A stretch of 64,000 nucleotides of DNA from Bacteroidota bacterium (GTDB taxonomy: Bacteria > Bacteroidota > Bacteroidia > AKYH767-A > 2013-40CM-41-45): contig JADKJP010000006.1 of the NCBI GenBank assembly GCA_016720935.1, positions 1,302,001 through 1,366,000 of the forward strand, given 5' to 3'. The position numbers and the translations under genes are program-made. The notes under the pieces are model-generated. The model was not told the DNA's origin. It did no database searches and saw nothing but the letters and a program-made list of their open reading frames with translations. Positions 7,844 to 16,348 of this stretch are shown in pieces. The first letter of the stretch is position 1; the number at the start of each line of letters is the position of its first letter.

Positions 7844-8731
7844 TTAATAACCAATTGAAATCTTATCAGGATCACCTTCTGAAGGACGAACACTCATTAC
7901 AGGTATCTTGGAGTGATTGATCACCTGTTGAGCAAAATTACCCATGAATAAACCACTGCTTTCCTGATCAGTCATGATGATGATCAGATCAGCATTAACT
8001 TGTGTAGCGTAATCAATGGTGATAGAAGCGGTATTATCTCCCTTAAAGATTTTTACAGTATGTGGAATTTCATGTTCTTCAAAATAATCTCTTACCTGAT
8101 GAATTTTCACTTCAAACTTACGCTGCATGTCAATGTCAGACATGGTCATAATTCCGGTGATGTGGATCACTGAATTATAATGCTTGGCGATTTCAGCTGC
8201 CTGCTTAACTTTCTGGCGGCTGGAAGGAGAATTGTCGATGGGTAAAATGATATCCTTAAAACCAATTTTCTTGGCATGTGTCTGAACTGAAATAACCGGA
8301 CAAGGAGCACTCATCACAACTCGATAAGTATTGCTTCCGATAAGGAATTCCTGGAATCCGCTGACACCATGAGTTCCCATGATGATGATATCAATTTCCA
8401 GTTCTTCAGAGATGTTTACAATTTTCTTGTAGATATTTCCCATCTCCGTCCGGAAATAAACTGCCATACCGCTATCATGGTGTAGTTTTTCAGAAAGTTG
8501 TTTCAACTTTTCGTTCGCAGAAGATTCAATTTTGGACTCGAAATCAGATTGGGATTTACTAAAGGCGTTGCTGATGGCACTGGTGAATGAATAAGATTCA
8601 ATCACGTGCAGGAGATGCAGATCAGCTTTGTGCAATTTTGCCATGAAGACGGCATGCTCCAGGGCCAGCTCAGCTGTTTCCGAAAAATCAAAAGGTATCA
8701 GAATCTTTTTGATCAGGAATTTTTTGTTCAT
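7844..8731 (-). CDS. Universal stress protein, tandem UspA domains (second of pair)
   Basis: A 295-residue cytoplasmic protein with two UspA folds (about residues 5-150 and 155-285). Domain 1 has the ATP-binding motif GTHGVSGFQEFLIGSNTYRVV (G-2x-G-9x-G-S); domain 2 is degenerate there (TDQESSGLFMGNFAQQVINH). Such proteins respond to starvation, oxygen or redox stress; the exact role here is unknown. It starts 22 bp downstream of a paralogue with the same layout, so the pair is an operon from the promoter at 9653-9683. Confidence 0.92.
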   Translation of the reverse strand: MNKKFLIKKILIPFDFSETAELALEHAVFMAKLHKADLHLLHVIESYSFTSAISNAFSKSQSDFESKIESSANEKLKQLSEKLHHDSGMAVYFRTEMGNIYKKIVNISEELEIDIIIMGTHGVSGFQEFLIGSNTYRVVMSAPCPVISVQTHAKKIGFKDIILPIDNSPSSRQKVKQAAEIAKHYNSVIHITGIMTMSDIDMQRKFEVKIHQVRDYFEEHEIPHTVKIFKGDNTASITIDYATQVNADLIIIMTDQESSGLFMGNFAQQVINHSKIPVMSVRPSEGDPDKISIGY

Positions 8732-8753
8732 GGCTAATACTGTTTAGGTAAAA

Positions 8754-9623
8754 TTAGTATTCAAAGGCGGATATGGTGAGGTCTTTCTTTTCTTTTGGTT
8801 TGATACTGATCACAGGGATATCGGTACCATTGATGATTTCCTGTGCGGATGAACTGATAAACATGATGTCTGACCAGGTCAATTCTTCCTGCGTCATGAT
8901 CATGACAAGATCCGCTTTTATTTTCTTTGAATAGGATATAACTTCTTCAGCAATGTCGTCTCCATGCAGAAATTCCATGGTACATGGAGTTTGTTGGGAT
9001 TCTACGTATTGGAAGACTTGCTGCATCTGACGTTTGAGCTTATTGACAATAAATTCATCATCAGTATTAAGTACTGTAACCAGATGTATTACAGAGCCAA
9101 ACAGCTGTGCAAATTCGATTGCATTTTTTACTTTCTCTTTGGTCTCCTTAGAAAGATCAAGAGGTACCACAATATTCTTACAACCGGGACGGTGTTTTTT
9201 CCCTTTGATAGTAATCACCGGACAAGGAGATTCCCGGATTACACGCAGTGCATTCGAACCGATAAATTTTTTCAAACCCACGCTTCCATTGGTTCCCATG
9301 ACAATGAAGGAACACTTTAGTTTCTTTGCGGCCTTTTGGATTTCTTCATAGACCTTTCCTTTAACAACCATAGTGAATACCCGAATACCAATCTTTTCGG
9401 TTGTTTCGTGGGCAAGTTTATCAAGTTCTTTGAGGATTTTCTTTTCTAAGGATTTATCCTCCTTTTTTTGAAAAAACGGCAGATGAAAGCTATCCTCCAC
9501 AATGTTAATGAGGGTAATATCTGCTTTTGTCAAACGGGCCAGGTTATAAGATTGCCCCAGAGCAATGTAGGATTGTTCAGAAAAATCAATTGGTACAAGA
9601 ATGTGGTTTCTGAAACTCGCCAT
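8754..9623 (-). CDS. Universal stress protein, tandem UspA domains (first of pair)
   Basis: 289 residues with two UspA domains. Domain 1 begins HILVPIDFSEQSYIALGQSY and has the nucleotide motif MGTNGSVGLKKFIGSNALRV; domain 2 begins NIVVPLDLSKETKEKV and lacks a clean G-rich motif. This pattern (one competent, one degenerate nucleotide site) is shared with the next gene, which points to a tandem duplication. It is divergent from the nucleoside phosphorylase gene, whose first codons overlap this gene's promoter. Confidence 0.92.
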   Translation of the reverse strand: MASFRNHILVPIDFSEQSYIALGQSYNLARLTKADITLINIVEDSFHLPFFQKKEDKSLEKKILKELDKLAHETTEKIGIRVFTMVVKGKVYEEIQKAAKKLKCSFIVMGTNGSVGLKKFIGSNALRVIRESPCPVITIKGKKHRPGCKNIVVPLDLSKETKEKVKNAIEFAQLFGSVIHLVTVLNTDDEFIVNKLKRQMQQVFQYVESQQTPCTMEFLHGDDIAEEVISYSKKIKADLVMIMTQEELTWSDIMFISSSAQEIINGTDIPVISIKPKEKKDLTISAFEY

Positions 9624-9652
9624 ATACAGGAAATATGTTTTATTATTGTGAG

Positions 9653-9683
9653 CAAATTTAACGGAATCATTAACATGAGCAAA
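9653..9683 (-). promoter_or_regulatory. Promoter of the usp pair, overlapping the phosphorylase start
   Basis: Minus strand: TTTG (9680-9683), 19-nt spacer, TAAATTTG (9653-9660), both exact. The -33 element lies in the first codons of the divergent gene starting at 9675. Confidence 0.75.
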
Positions 9684-10553
9684 ATACCAGAATCAGAACT
9701 TATCCTCAATCCGGATTTTAGTGTTTATCATCTCAACTTGCTACCGCAAGATATCTCTGACACAATCATTAATGTAGGAGATCCTGACAGGGTCGCTTTA
9801 GTTTCCAGATTCTTTGATAAGATTGAACTTAAGAAACAGAAACGTGAATTTGTAACTCATACTGGTTTGTATAAAGGCAAAAGAATCACTGTTATATCTA
9901 CCGGTATCGGAACTGATAATATCGATATTGTATACAATGAACTCGACGCCCTTGTAAACATAGACCTAAAAGAAAGAACAATCAAAGAAAAGCTCAGCTC
10001 ATTGAATCTCATTCGAATAGGTACCTCAGGTTCATTGCAGGAAGATATTCCTGTAGATGGATTTGTTTTTTCTGCTTATGGGATGGGTTTAGACGGGCTT
10101 TTAAATTTTTATAAATTACCTAACGATGCTGAGGAACAGGATATTGTTGATGCTTTCCGAAAGCATTACCCCAATCATGGAATTTTACCACAGTCTTACA
10201 TAGCACGATGTTCTTCAAAACTTGATCAGGCATTAAGCACCGGAATGTTTAAAGGAATAACAGCAAGTTGCTCAGGATTTTATGCACCTCAGGGACGGGT
10301 TTTGCGATATGAGCTTGCCCGTCAGGATTTTATCCCAACTTTAAATAGCTTCCGGCATGGAAATCACCGGATTACAAATTTTGAAATGGAAACGGGAGCC
10401 ATGTATGGATTAGCAAAGATTCTTGGTCACCACTGTTGTTCCATTAATGCCATTGTAGCCAACCGGATAAACAATAAACATACTCACAAGGGCGAAGAAA
10501 CCATGGACAACCTTATCGAGACTGTTCTTGATCGACTGGCTAAAATAGCTTGA
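9675..10553 (+). CDS. Nucleoside phosphorylase (uridine phosphorylase-like)
   Basis: A 292-residue PNP/UDP family enzyme that would split a nucleoside with phosphate into base and (deoxy)ribose-1-phosphate. Visible motifs are the phosphate-site GDPDRVALVS near residue 40, IRIGTSGSLQEDIPVDGFVF and the ribose/substrate motif NFEMETGAMYGLA, which marks the uridine phosphorylase branch. ATG 9675 is the family-like start; the frame is open further upstream but that stretch is antisense to usp. Base preference cannot be fixed from sequence. Confidence 0.88.
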   Translation: MSKIPESELILNPDFSVYHLNLLPQDISDTIINVGDPDRVALVSRFFDKIELKKQKREFVTHTGLYKGKRITVISTGIGTDNIDIVYNELDALVNIDLKERTIKEKLSSLNLIRIGTSGSLQEDIPVDGFVFSAYGMGLDGLLNFYKLPNDAEEQDIVDAFRKHYPNHGILPQSYIARCSSKLDQALSTGMFKGITASCSGFYAPQGRVLRYELARQDFIPTLNSFRHGNHRITNFEMETGAMYGLAKILGHHCCSINAIVANRINNKHTHKGEETMDNLIETVLDRLAKIA

Positions 10554-10575
10554 GAAAATTTTGACTCAAGCTTTA
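10547..10575 (+). terminator. Terminator overlapping the phosphorylase stop codon
   Basis: 8-bp stem (10547-10554 with 10565-10572, loop of 10) followed by a short T tract; it includes the TGA at 10551-10553. Confidence 0.55.
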
Positions 10576-10577
10576 AT

Positions 10578-12170
10578 TCAGAGCTTTTGAAACTTCTGTT
10601 TGTAAGTACCCGATGCTGTGATGGCTTCAAGAAAATAGAGCCCGGCAGGTAATTGATCAACCATGAGTTCTAAATTGCCTGAATGTTGCCCGGATTTTGA
10701 TACTTCACTTATTAACTGACCAGCACTATTCAGAAGACGAACCATTGATATTGATTCTGCTTCAAAATGAATGCTGAGTTTGTCTGAACAAGGGTTTGGA
10801 CTTAGCTTAAATATATTTTTCGGTTTCTCCTCTCCTACACCTGCTCCAATAGGGACCATTTGAAAATCAAGAGTGGTCAGGATTCCATTTGACAGATTTA
10901 CTCCATTTATGGTTTTTGTATTGTATCCTGTTTTTGTGCAGGTTACAGTATAAGTTCCACTATCAGTATAACCGGTTTTGTATTCACCGCTTGAATTTGA
11001 ATTTTGAAGAACAGTGGTTCCGACAATAGAAATTTCCGCACCGTTAATAATCAAACCGGTAATACTATCTGTAACATTCCCTTCAAGATAGCAGGCTCTT
11101 TTGTAAGTGGGTTGAAACACATAAAAAGTACCACTGCTCATATCAGTTGCAACGACAATTCCGGAACTAAAATACGGATCAGCATCCCAGCACAAAGAAG
11201 AGCCGGTAGTATAGTTGCCAACTTCGATTAAATTGGAGGGACGTAAGGCGTCAACAATGGTCAATTCACTGCCATAACTTGGGCAAAGAAGAAAATCATT
11301 AAAGACCCTGACATTATGAACTTCATTGGCCGGCATATTGGTTGTGAAATAGTCATCCAAAAAGGAAATATTTGAAAGATCACTCACATCATATGATGCC
11401 AATGGTTCACCGGATCGCTCGTCTGTAGTAAAAATTGTATTTCCATCATCACTTAACCATGTATTGTGATTGAACTGTCCGGGAGTTTGCTGTGTAGCGA
11501 GCAACAACGGATTCGCGCGATTTGAAATATTATAAACCGAAAACTGACCTGCTTGTATATCACTCGTCCAGATAGTATCACCTCTGACATAACTATCATG
11601 ACAATAATTTAATGTAACTGCGCCAACATATTGCGGATTCCATGGATCAGAGATGTCGCAAATTAACACTCCATTTCCGAGTGATGAAATGTTGTGACCA
11701 TTGATGTAAACATAATTGCCTGCGGTTGTTACTGTGTGCGCTTTGGTAAGCATGTTCTGGATCGCTCCATCACCGGTATAAAACTTATAATGTATACTAT
11801 CCGGAAGGTATCGAAGATCGATAATTTGCAAACCATTATTGGTATTGTTAGGATCCACACCTTCACTCACAGCATAAGCATAGTCACCTTGCACTTTTAC
11901 TTCATGCCACAGACTTTGTACTCCCGGTGGCTGAAATAAGATGGTAGGAGTTGCCGGATTTGTAACATCCACAATTGTTACTCCTACATCGGTTCCAACC
12001 AGCGCATATTCGTGTCCTTGTCCATCCTCATAGTGCCAGCATCCTGCAAGCGTTCCGGGAAAGGATAATGTGGAAAGCAGGCTCAGATTTTTGGGTGGTT
12101 GAGCGCTGAGAGCCTGCATGAAAAAAACAATACAGGCAATGGATACGAACAAGAATCGATTTCTAAACAT
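10578..12170 (-). CDS. Secreted choice-of-anchor B protein (LVIVD propeller) with T9SS domain
   Basis: 530 residues. After the signal peptide (MFRNRFLFVSIACIVFFMQA) comes an LVIVD-type beta-propeller (EYALVGTDVGVTIVDVTNP, TGDGAIQNMLTKAHTV, GQFNHNTWLSDDGNTIFTTD), then one carboxypeptidase-regulatory-like domain (CYLEGNVTDSITGLIINGAE) and a T9SS type A sorting domain (LSPNPCSDKLSIHFEAE ... LPAGLYFLEAITASG). Ligand or function is unknown. A paralogue lies at 44559-46940. Start ATG 12170 is preferred to an upstream TTG. The gene begins 21 bp after the next propeller gene, so they are probably co-transcribed. Confidence 0.88.
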   Translation of the reverse strand: MFRNRFLFVSIACIVFFMQALSAQPPKNLSLLSTLSFPGTLAGCWHYEDGQGHEYALVGTDVGVTIVDVTNPATPTILFQPPGVQSLWHEVKVQGDYAYAVSEGVDPNNTNNGLQIIDLRYLPDSIHYKFYTGDGAIQNMLTKAHTVTTAGNYVYINGHNISSLGNGVLICDISDPWNPQYVGAVTLNYCHDSYVRGDTIWTSDIQAGQFSVYNISNRANPLLLATQQTPGQFNHNTWLSDDGNTIFTTDERSGEPLASYDVSDLSNISFLDDYFTTNMPANEVHNVRVFNDFLLCPSYGSELTIVDALRPSNLIEVGNYTTGSSLCWDADPYFSSGIVVATDMSSGTFYVFQPTYKRACYLEGNVTDSITGLIINGAEISIVGTTVLQNSNSSGEYKTGYTDSGTYTVTCTKTGYNTKTINGVNLSNGILTTLDFQMVPIGAGVGEEKPKNIFKLSPNPCSDKLSIHFEAESISMVRLLNSAGQLISEVSKSGQHSGNLELMVDQLPAGLYFLEAITASGTYKQKFQKL

Positions 12171-12191
12171 GGTTTTTCTTTTCAAATAGTT

Positions 12192-15164
12192 TTACTGAAT
12201 AATGAATTTACCACTATCCAGAATTTTTGAGCCTGAGATGATCTGGTAATGATAGATACCATTTGCAAATTCTTCTTTTTGAAGTTCTACTGAATTTGAA
12301 GAAATTCCATTGATTACTTTCACTTCTCTTCCAAGAACGTCTGTAACATTCAGGTTCCATGAATGGCTGTTATCAAAAAGATTATTGACCAGCAGCGCGG
12401 AATTTGAAAAAGGATTTGGATAAACGAAGGAAAGTCCGGATGTAGAAATATCCGCAGGCAAGCCAACTGAAATATCATATCTTAAAACTGCCAGGTCTTT
12501 TTGATCGATTCCCGGAGCTTCCACATAACCACAAAGCCACATTGAGGTTCCGCGTAATGCGATAGCATTTGGAGAATCATCACCATTCGCCGGACCATCA
12601 TAATCAGCTACAAACGTTTGAATACCCTGATCGTTGTAGCGGACAGTCACCCAATTGTGATTTGTTCTTCCTCCACTGGTGTCAGTTTCAGAAGTTCCGG
12701 TAACAAATACATCACCAACAGCATTTGTGTAGATAGCAGTTGGAACATCGTCGCCATTAATTGGGCTGTTGTATTCCGGTGGATTCGCCCAGAGTTGACT
12801 CAGATTGTGATCAAACTTAATCGTGAGGTAGTTGTAATTGCTATGAAGTGGATCCGGATCAACATCTGATTTCAAGGATACAATGATATTGTCCTGGTTG
12901 TCGTGCGCGATCACTTGTGCAACATCATTTCCCAGACCTAAGCCGTCGTATCCAAAGAAATTAACCTGGTTTCCTGCGGCATCGAATTCGACAATAACCG
13001 CATCATCGGTAGCAGTACCGGAACCTGTCTGACTGTATCCTGCAACAAATATATTGTTGCTATTATCTACGACCATGTCAAGCGGACGATCATCATTTGA
13101 AAACGGTCCATTGTAAGTTGCCGGTGAAGCCCAAACAGGATTTCCTGTGATCGGATCGTATTTCAGAATGACAAAATCATCATCATTTAATTTTTCCATT
13201 CGTCCACAGACAATAACATTTCCACTGTTATCAAGGATAATTTTGGAAGGTTCATCCCGGAGGTTTCCGATACCATTGTAACGTTGGAGCCAGATCTGGT
13301 TTCCATTCGTATTGTACTTAATGGTAACAATGTCATTATTGTCAATTGTATCATTCAGATCGCTGTCACTTCTACCGGTGATGTACACATTGCCGGCGGC
13401 ATCCACGACCATGGATTCTGATTTATCAGACTGATTCGCTGAGAAATTATATATACGAGTCCAAACGGTGTCGCAGGTATTCGGATTCCATTTCATTGTG
13501 AAAAAATCACTTTTCTGATTTGTGGATTTCGTATAACCTGTCGCATATACATTTCCACTTGCATCCTGTGCAACTGCAGTCAGTTCATCATCATCGCTTT
13601 TACTGCCGTTGTAAGTAAAAGAACAGAGTGTGTTGCCTGCATTGTCGACAGCCACGAGGAAAATATCGCGATTGTGATCTTCCTGATAAGTGTATCCGCC
13701 GGCATAAGCATGATCATTATTGTCAATGACAAGAGATCTCGCGCTTTCAGAAAAATCACCAAGTCCATTGTAATGTTTTACGAATACTGTTGCACCTGAA
13801 TTATCATATTTAATAACGGTAGCATCCTTTTGAGTGGTGATATAGTCAGATCCACCAACAACATAAATATTGGTGTTATCTGTAACGACACTATATGCAA
13901 TATCTCCGCCATTTGTTCTTGTACCGGCATATGTATTCATCCAAAGCTGGGTTCCGGATGTATTATACATCACGGTCATTATATCGTAATCATTAATGAG
14001 CGGATCCGGATTTAAATCCGATTTTCCGGTGATTATTACATTACCATTAGTATCAGTAATGATTGAAGCTGGGATATCGTACTGTAGTGAAGTACTACCG
14101 GCAATTCGGGACCATTGTAATACTCCCGATGCATTGTATTTCAATGTAGAAAAATCATAATCAGTTACTGATGAATTGTCGGCATCCGTCTGACCGCAAA
14201 CAAATACATTATCTGAGCCATCCACAGTTATCGCGATCGCGCGATCGTTTTGATTGTAAGCGCTGTTCCAGCCTTTTGTCCATTGCAGAGTACCGGATGA
14301 ATTGTATTTGATAGTACGGATATCGTCATTATTTCCATTGTCGCTACGACCACTCACAATCACACTTCCCGTATGATCCACTACCAACCCTGTAGCGCGA
14401 TCAGTTCCATTTCCGCTGTTATAAATTTGAGTCCAAAGAACCGTTCCGTCTATCCCGGAATATTTGAGAGTTACATAATCATCATCTGAGCCATTGGAAG
14501 AGCGGCCTGTGACAAATACATCTCCTGTTCCATCTACACCCAATTTTGCAACTTCATCTTTACCGTTCGCAACAGCAGATCGGGAAAACTGACTTTGCCA
14601 AACCACTCCGCCATTTGGATTGAACTTGACAGTGATGTAATCACTACTGCCTGATACAGTATCGGGTTCAGTATTTCCGGTTATGATAATGTTCCCGCTT
14701 CCATCAACAGCGATGTCTACCGGAATGTCATCCAGTGACCTGGTACCATTCCAGGTGGTATCCCATTGACGTACGCCTGCAGAGTTGTATTTTAGAAGAA
14801 TGATATCATTTTGAGTTATTCCGCCATCTCCCCAACCGGCTACATAAATATTACCTGCAGCATCCACAGCGGCGGTGACTGCTTCATCGTCAAAACTATT
14901 CTTTCCGTTTTTTGTTTGCCACCAGAGAGTATCACCGGAAGAATTGAATTTTACGGTGAGTAAATCACGATAATTTCCCTGTTTTACGGTGTACCCAACA
15001 GCAACATAATTTCCTGCACCATCCGGTACCACTTTGTTGAACCGTTCAGAATTGTCGCCAAGGCCGGTATGAAAATTGGACCAAAGCAAAGTTGGAGATT
15101 GTGCTGAAAGGCCTCCAGCGAATAAAATCAATGAAAGAGAAATAAGTAGTCGGTTTAGTTTCAT
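12192..15164 (-). CDS. Large secreted SBBP beta-propeller repeat protein with T9SS domain
   Basis: A 990-residue extracellular protein. A signal peptide (MKLNRLLISLSLILFAGGLS) is followed by some 14-16 SBBP-type repeats of roughly 55 residues, each reading like VDGSGNVIVTGxSD...YDxxTVKYNxxGxxxW, and a C-terminal T9SS domain (VYPNPFSNSALLVNNL ... FANGIYHYQIISGSKI). The repeats include many acidic N/D-rich loops that could bind calcium (inference). Start ATG 15164 begins the signal peptide; a more distal in-frame ATG (15293) is unlikely. Its function is unknown; such proteins are exported to the cell surface or medium. Confidence 0.88.
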   Translation of the reverse strand: MKLNRLLISLSLILFAGGLSAQSPTLLWSNFHTGLGDNSERFNKVVPDGAGNYVAVGYTVKQGNYRDLLTVKFNSSGDTLWWQTKNGKNSFDDEAVTAAVDAAGNIYVAGWGDGGITQNDIILLKYNSAGVRQWDTTWNGTRSLDDIPVDIAVDGSGNIIITGNTEPDTVSGSSDYITVKFNPNGGVVWQSQFSRSAVANGKDEVAKLGVDGTGDVFVTGRSSNGSDDDYVTLKYSGIDGTVLWTQIYNSGNGTDRATGLVVDHTGSVIVSGRSDNGNNDDIRTIKYNSSGTLQWTKGWNSAYNQNDRAIAITVDGSDNVFVCGQTDADNSSVTDYDFSTLKYNASGVLQWSRIAGSTSLQYDIPASIITDTNGNVIITGKSDLNPDPLINDYDIMTVMYNTSGTQLWMNTYAGTRTNGGDIAYSVVTDNTNIYVVGGSDYITTQKDATVIKYDNSGATVFVKHYNGLGDFSESARSLVIDNNDHAYAGGYTYQEDHNRDIFLVAVDNAGNTLCSFTYNGSKSDDDELTAVAQDASGNVYATGYTKSTNQKSDFFTMKWNPNTCDTVWTRIYNFSANQSDKSESMVVDAAGNVYITGRSDSDLNDTIDNNDIVTIKYNTNGNQIWLQRYNGIGNLRDEPSKIILDNSGNVIVCGRMEKLNDDDFVILKYDPITGNPVWASPATYNGPFSNDDRPLDMVVDNSNNIFVAGYSQTGSGTATDDAVIVEFDAAGNQVNFFGYDGLGLGNDVAQVIAHDNQDNIIVSLKSDVDPDPLHSNYNYLTIKFDHNLSQLWANPPEYNSPINGDDVPTAIYTNAVGDVFVTGTSETDTSGGRTNHNWVTVRYNDQGIQTFVADYDGPANGDDSPNAIALRGTSMWLCGYVEAPGIDQKDLAVLRYDISVGLPADISTSGLSFVYPNPFSNSALLVNNLFDNSHSWNLNVTDVLGREVKVINGISSNSVELQKEEFANGIYHYQIISGSKILDSGKFIIQ

Positions 15165-15220
15165 ATTAAATAAATGAATGATTTGAAAGTCAGGGGGTAA
15201 TGGTGAACTTTTGATAATCA

Positions 15221-15228
15221 CAAAGATA
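15221..15228 (-). promoter_or_regulatory. Likely -7 element of the SBBP gene
   Basis: Minus strand TATCTTTG, exact for TAnnTTTG, 57 nt before the start codon; no well-spaced TTTG upstream. Confidence 0.45.
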
Positions 15229-15379
15229 ACAAACAATTTTTCAAAGAGGGGCATATTCTGCCTCTTCATGACACTTTCATGAAATATCAACATTTTGATT
15301 TCCCCACTCTGAAAGCCTTGTCCCCAGAAGGTTACAGAAAATTAAAAAAAATGCATGTGAAGCTTCCAACAACGCAATG

Positions 15380-15412
15380 TTGAAAATTAGGACCCTTAAA
15401 AAGTATCTTTTG
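15380..15412 (+). promoter_or_regulatory. Possible promoter of the SirB1-like gene
   Basis: TTG (15380-15382), 21-nt spacer, TATCTTTTG (15404-15412), which is one base longer than TAnnTTTG. Confidence 0.4.
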
Positions 15413-15449
15413 GCGGAAAGGTCAGTTAAACTGAGAACAAAATTAGATT

Positions 15450-16313
15450 ATGAACCGGACCGAAATTGATGCCCTGATTCGATTGTTAGATGACAATGAT
15501 TCTGAAATTTTTCAACATATTCAGGATAAACTGATTCATTATGGAAAGGATGTTATTCCAATTCTGGAAAGTGCATGGAGTAGTTCAATGGACGCTATCA
15601 TGCAACAAAGAATTGAAAGCATCATTCACCGCATTCAGTTTGAGGATTTGCAACATGAGTTGCGGGTTTGGGCACATTCCGGAAGCCGGGAACTGATCAA
15701 GGGCGCGATTCTGGTTGCCCGTTATCAATATCCGGAATTGCAGGAAGAGCTTATTCAGCGTCAGCTGGATAAAATGAGAAAAGACGCCTGGCTGGAAATG
15801 AATGATGACCTCACGGCAATGGAACAGGTGAAAGTTCTGAATAAAATATTTTTTGACATACATGGATTTAGCGGAAACACTCAGAATTATCATGCTCCGC
15901 AAAATTCCTATATTAATATTGCACTGGAGACCAGAAAAGGTAACCCTTTGATGTTGTCCCTCCTCTATCTTGAAATTGCGAGAAGTGCAGGTGTCCCGGT
16001 ATACGGAGTCAACTTACCGGAGCATTTTGTATTGTGCTATAAGGATGAATTGAATGATCCGGTTTCTATCAATGATCACTCTAAAATTCTCTTTTATATC
16101 AATCCGTTTAGCAAAGGGGATATTTTCAACCGGAAGGAAATTGATACATTTTTACAGCAATTGAAAATTCCACAGGAAAATGCCTATTACGAACCTTGCA
16201 CCAGCAAGGACATGATTCAGCGGTTGATTAGGAACCTGATGAACTCCTATCATAAACTGGGATTCATGGATAAAGTTGAGGAACTTCAGCAATTGATGCG
16301 TGCCACTTTATAA
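15450..16313 (+). CDS. SirB1 / transglutaminase-like protein
   Basis: 287 residues. The N-terminal third is helical (HEAT-like); the C-terminal part is a Transglut_core2/SirB1 domain with FFDIHGFSGNTQNYHAPQNS, KGNPLMLSLLYLEIARSAG and PVYGVNLPEHFVLCYKD. In typical papain-like transglutaminases the Cys-His-Asp triad is required; here the position before LSLLYLEIA is not a Cys (GNPLML), as in other SirB1 members, so catalysis is doubtful. Role unknown. It is convergent with the ABC exporter with 35 bp between. Confidence 0.82.
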   Translation: MNRTEIDALIRLLDDNDSEIFQHIQDKLIHYGKDVIPILESAWSSSMDAIMQQRIESIIHRIQFEDLQHELRVWAHSGSRELIKGAILVARYQYPELQEELIQRQLDKMRKDAWLEMNDDLTAMEQVKVLNKIFFDIHGFSGNTQNYHAPQNSYINIALETRKGNPLMLSLLYLEIARSAGVPVYGVNLPEHFVLCYKDELNDPVSINDHSKILFYINPFSKGDIFNRKEIDTFLQQLKIPQENAYYEPCTSKDMIQRLIRNLMNSYHKLGFMDKVEELQQLMRATL

Positions 16314-16348
16314 GTGGAATAAAGCCCACAGTACAACCCTTTCCTGAT

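Noticed and set aside
9468..9674. Longer N-terminus for the nucleoside phosphorylase
   Set aside because: It would overlap the start of the usp gene on the other strand; family N-terminus begins at ATG 9675.
12192..15164. Fusion or frameshift in the very long SBBP gene
   Set aside because: The frame is continuous from signal peptide to sorting domain with regular repeats.
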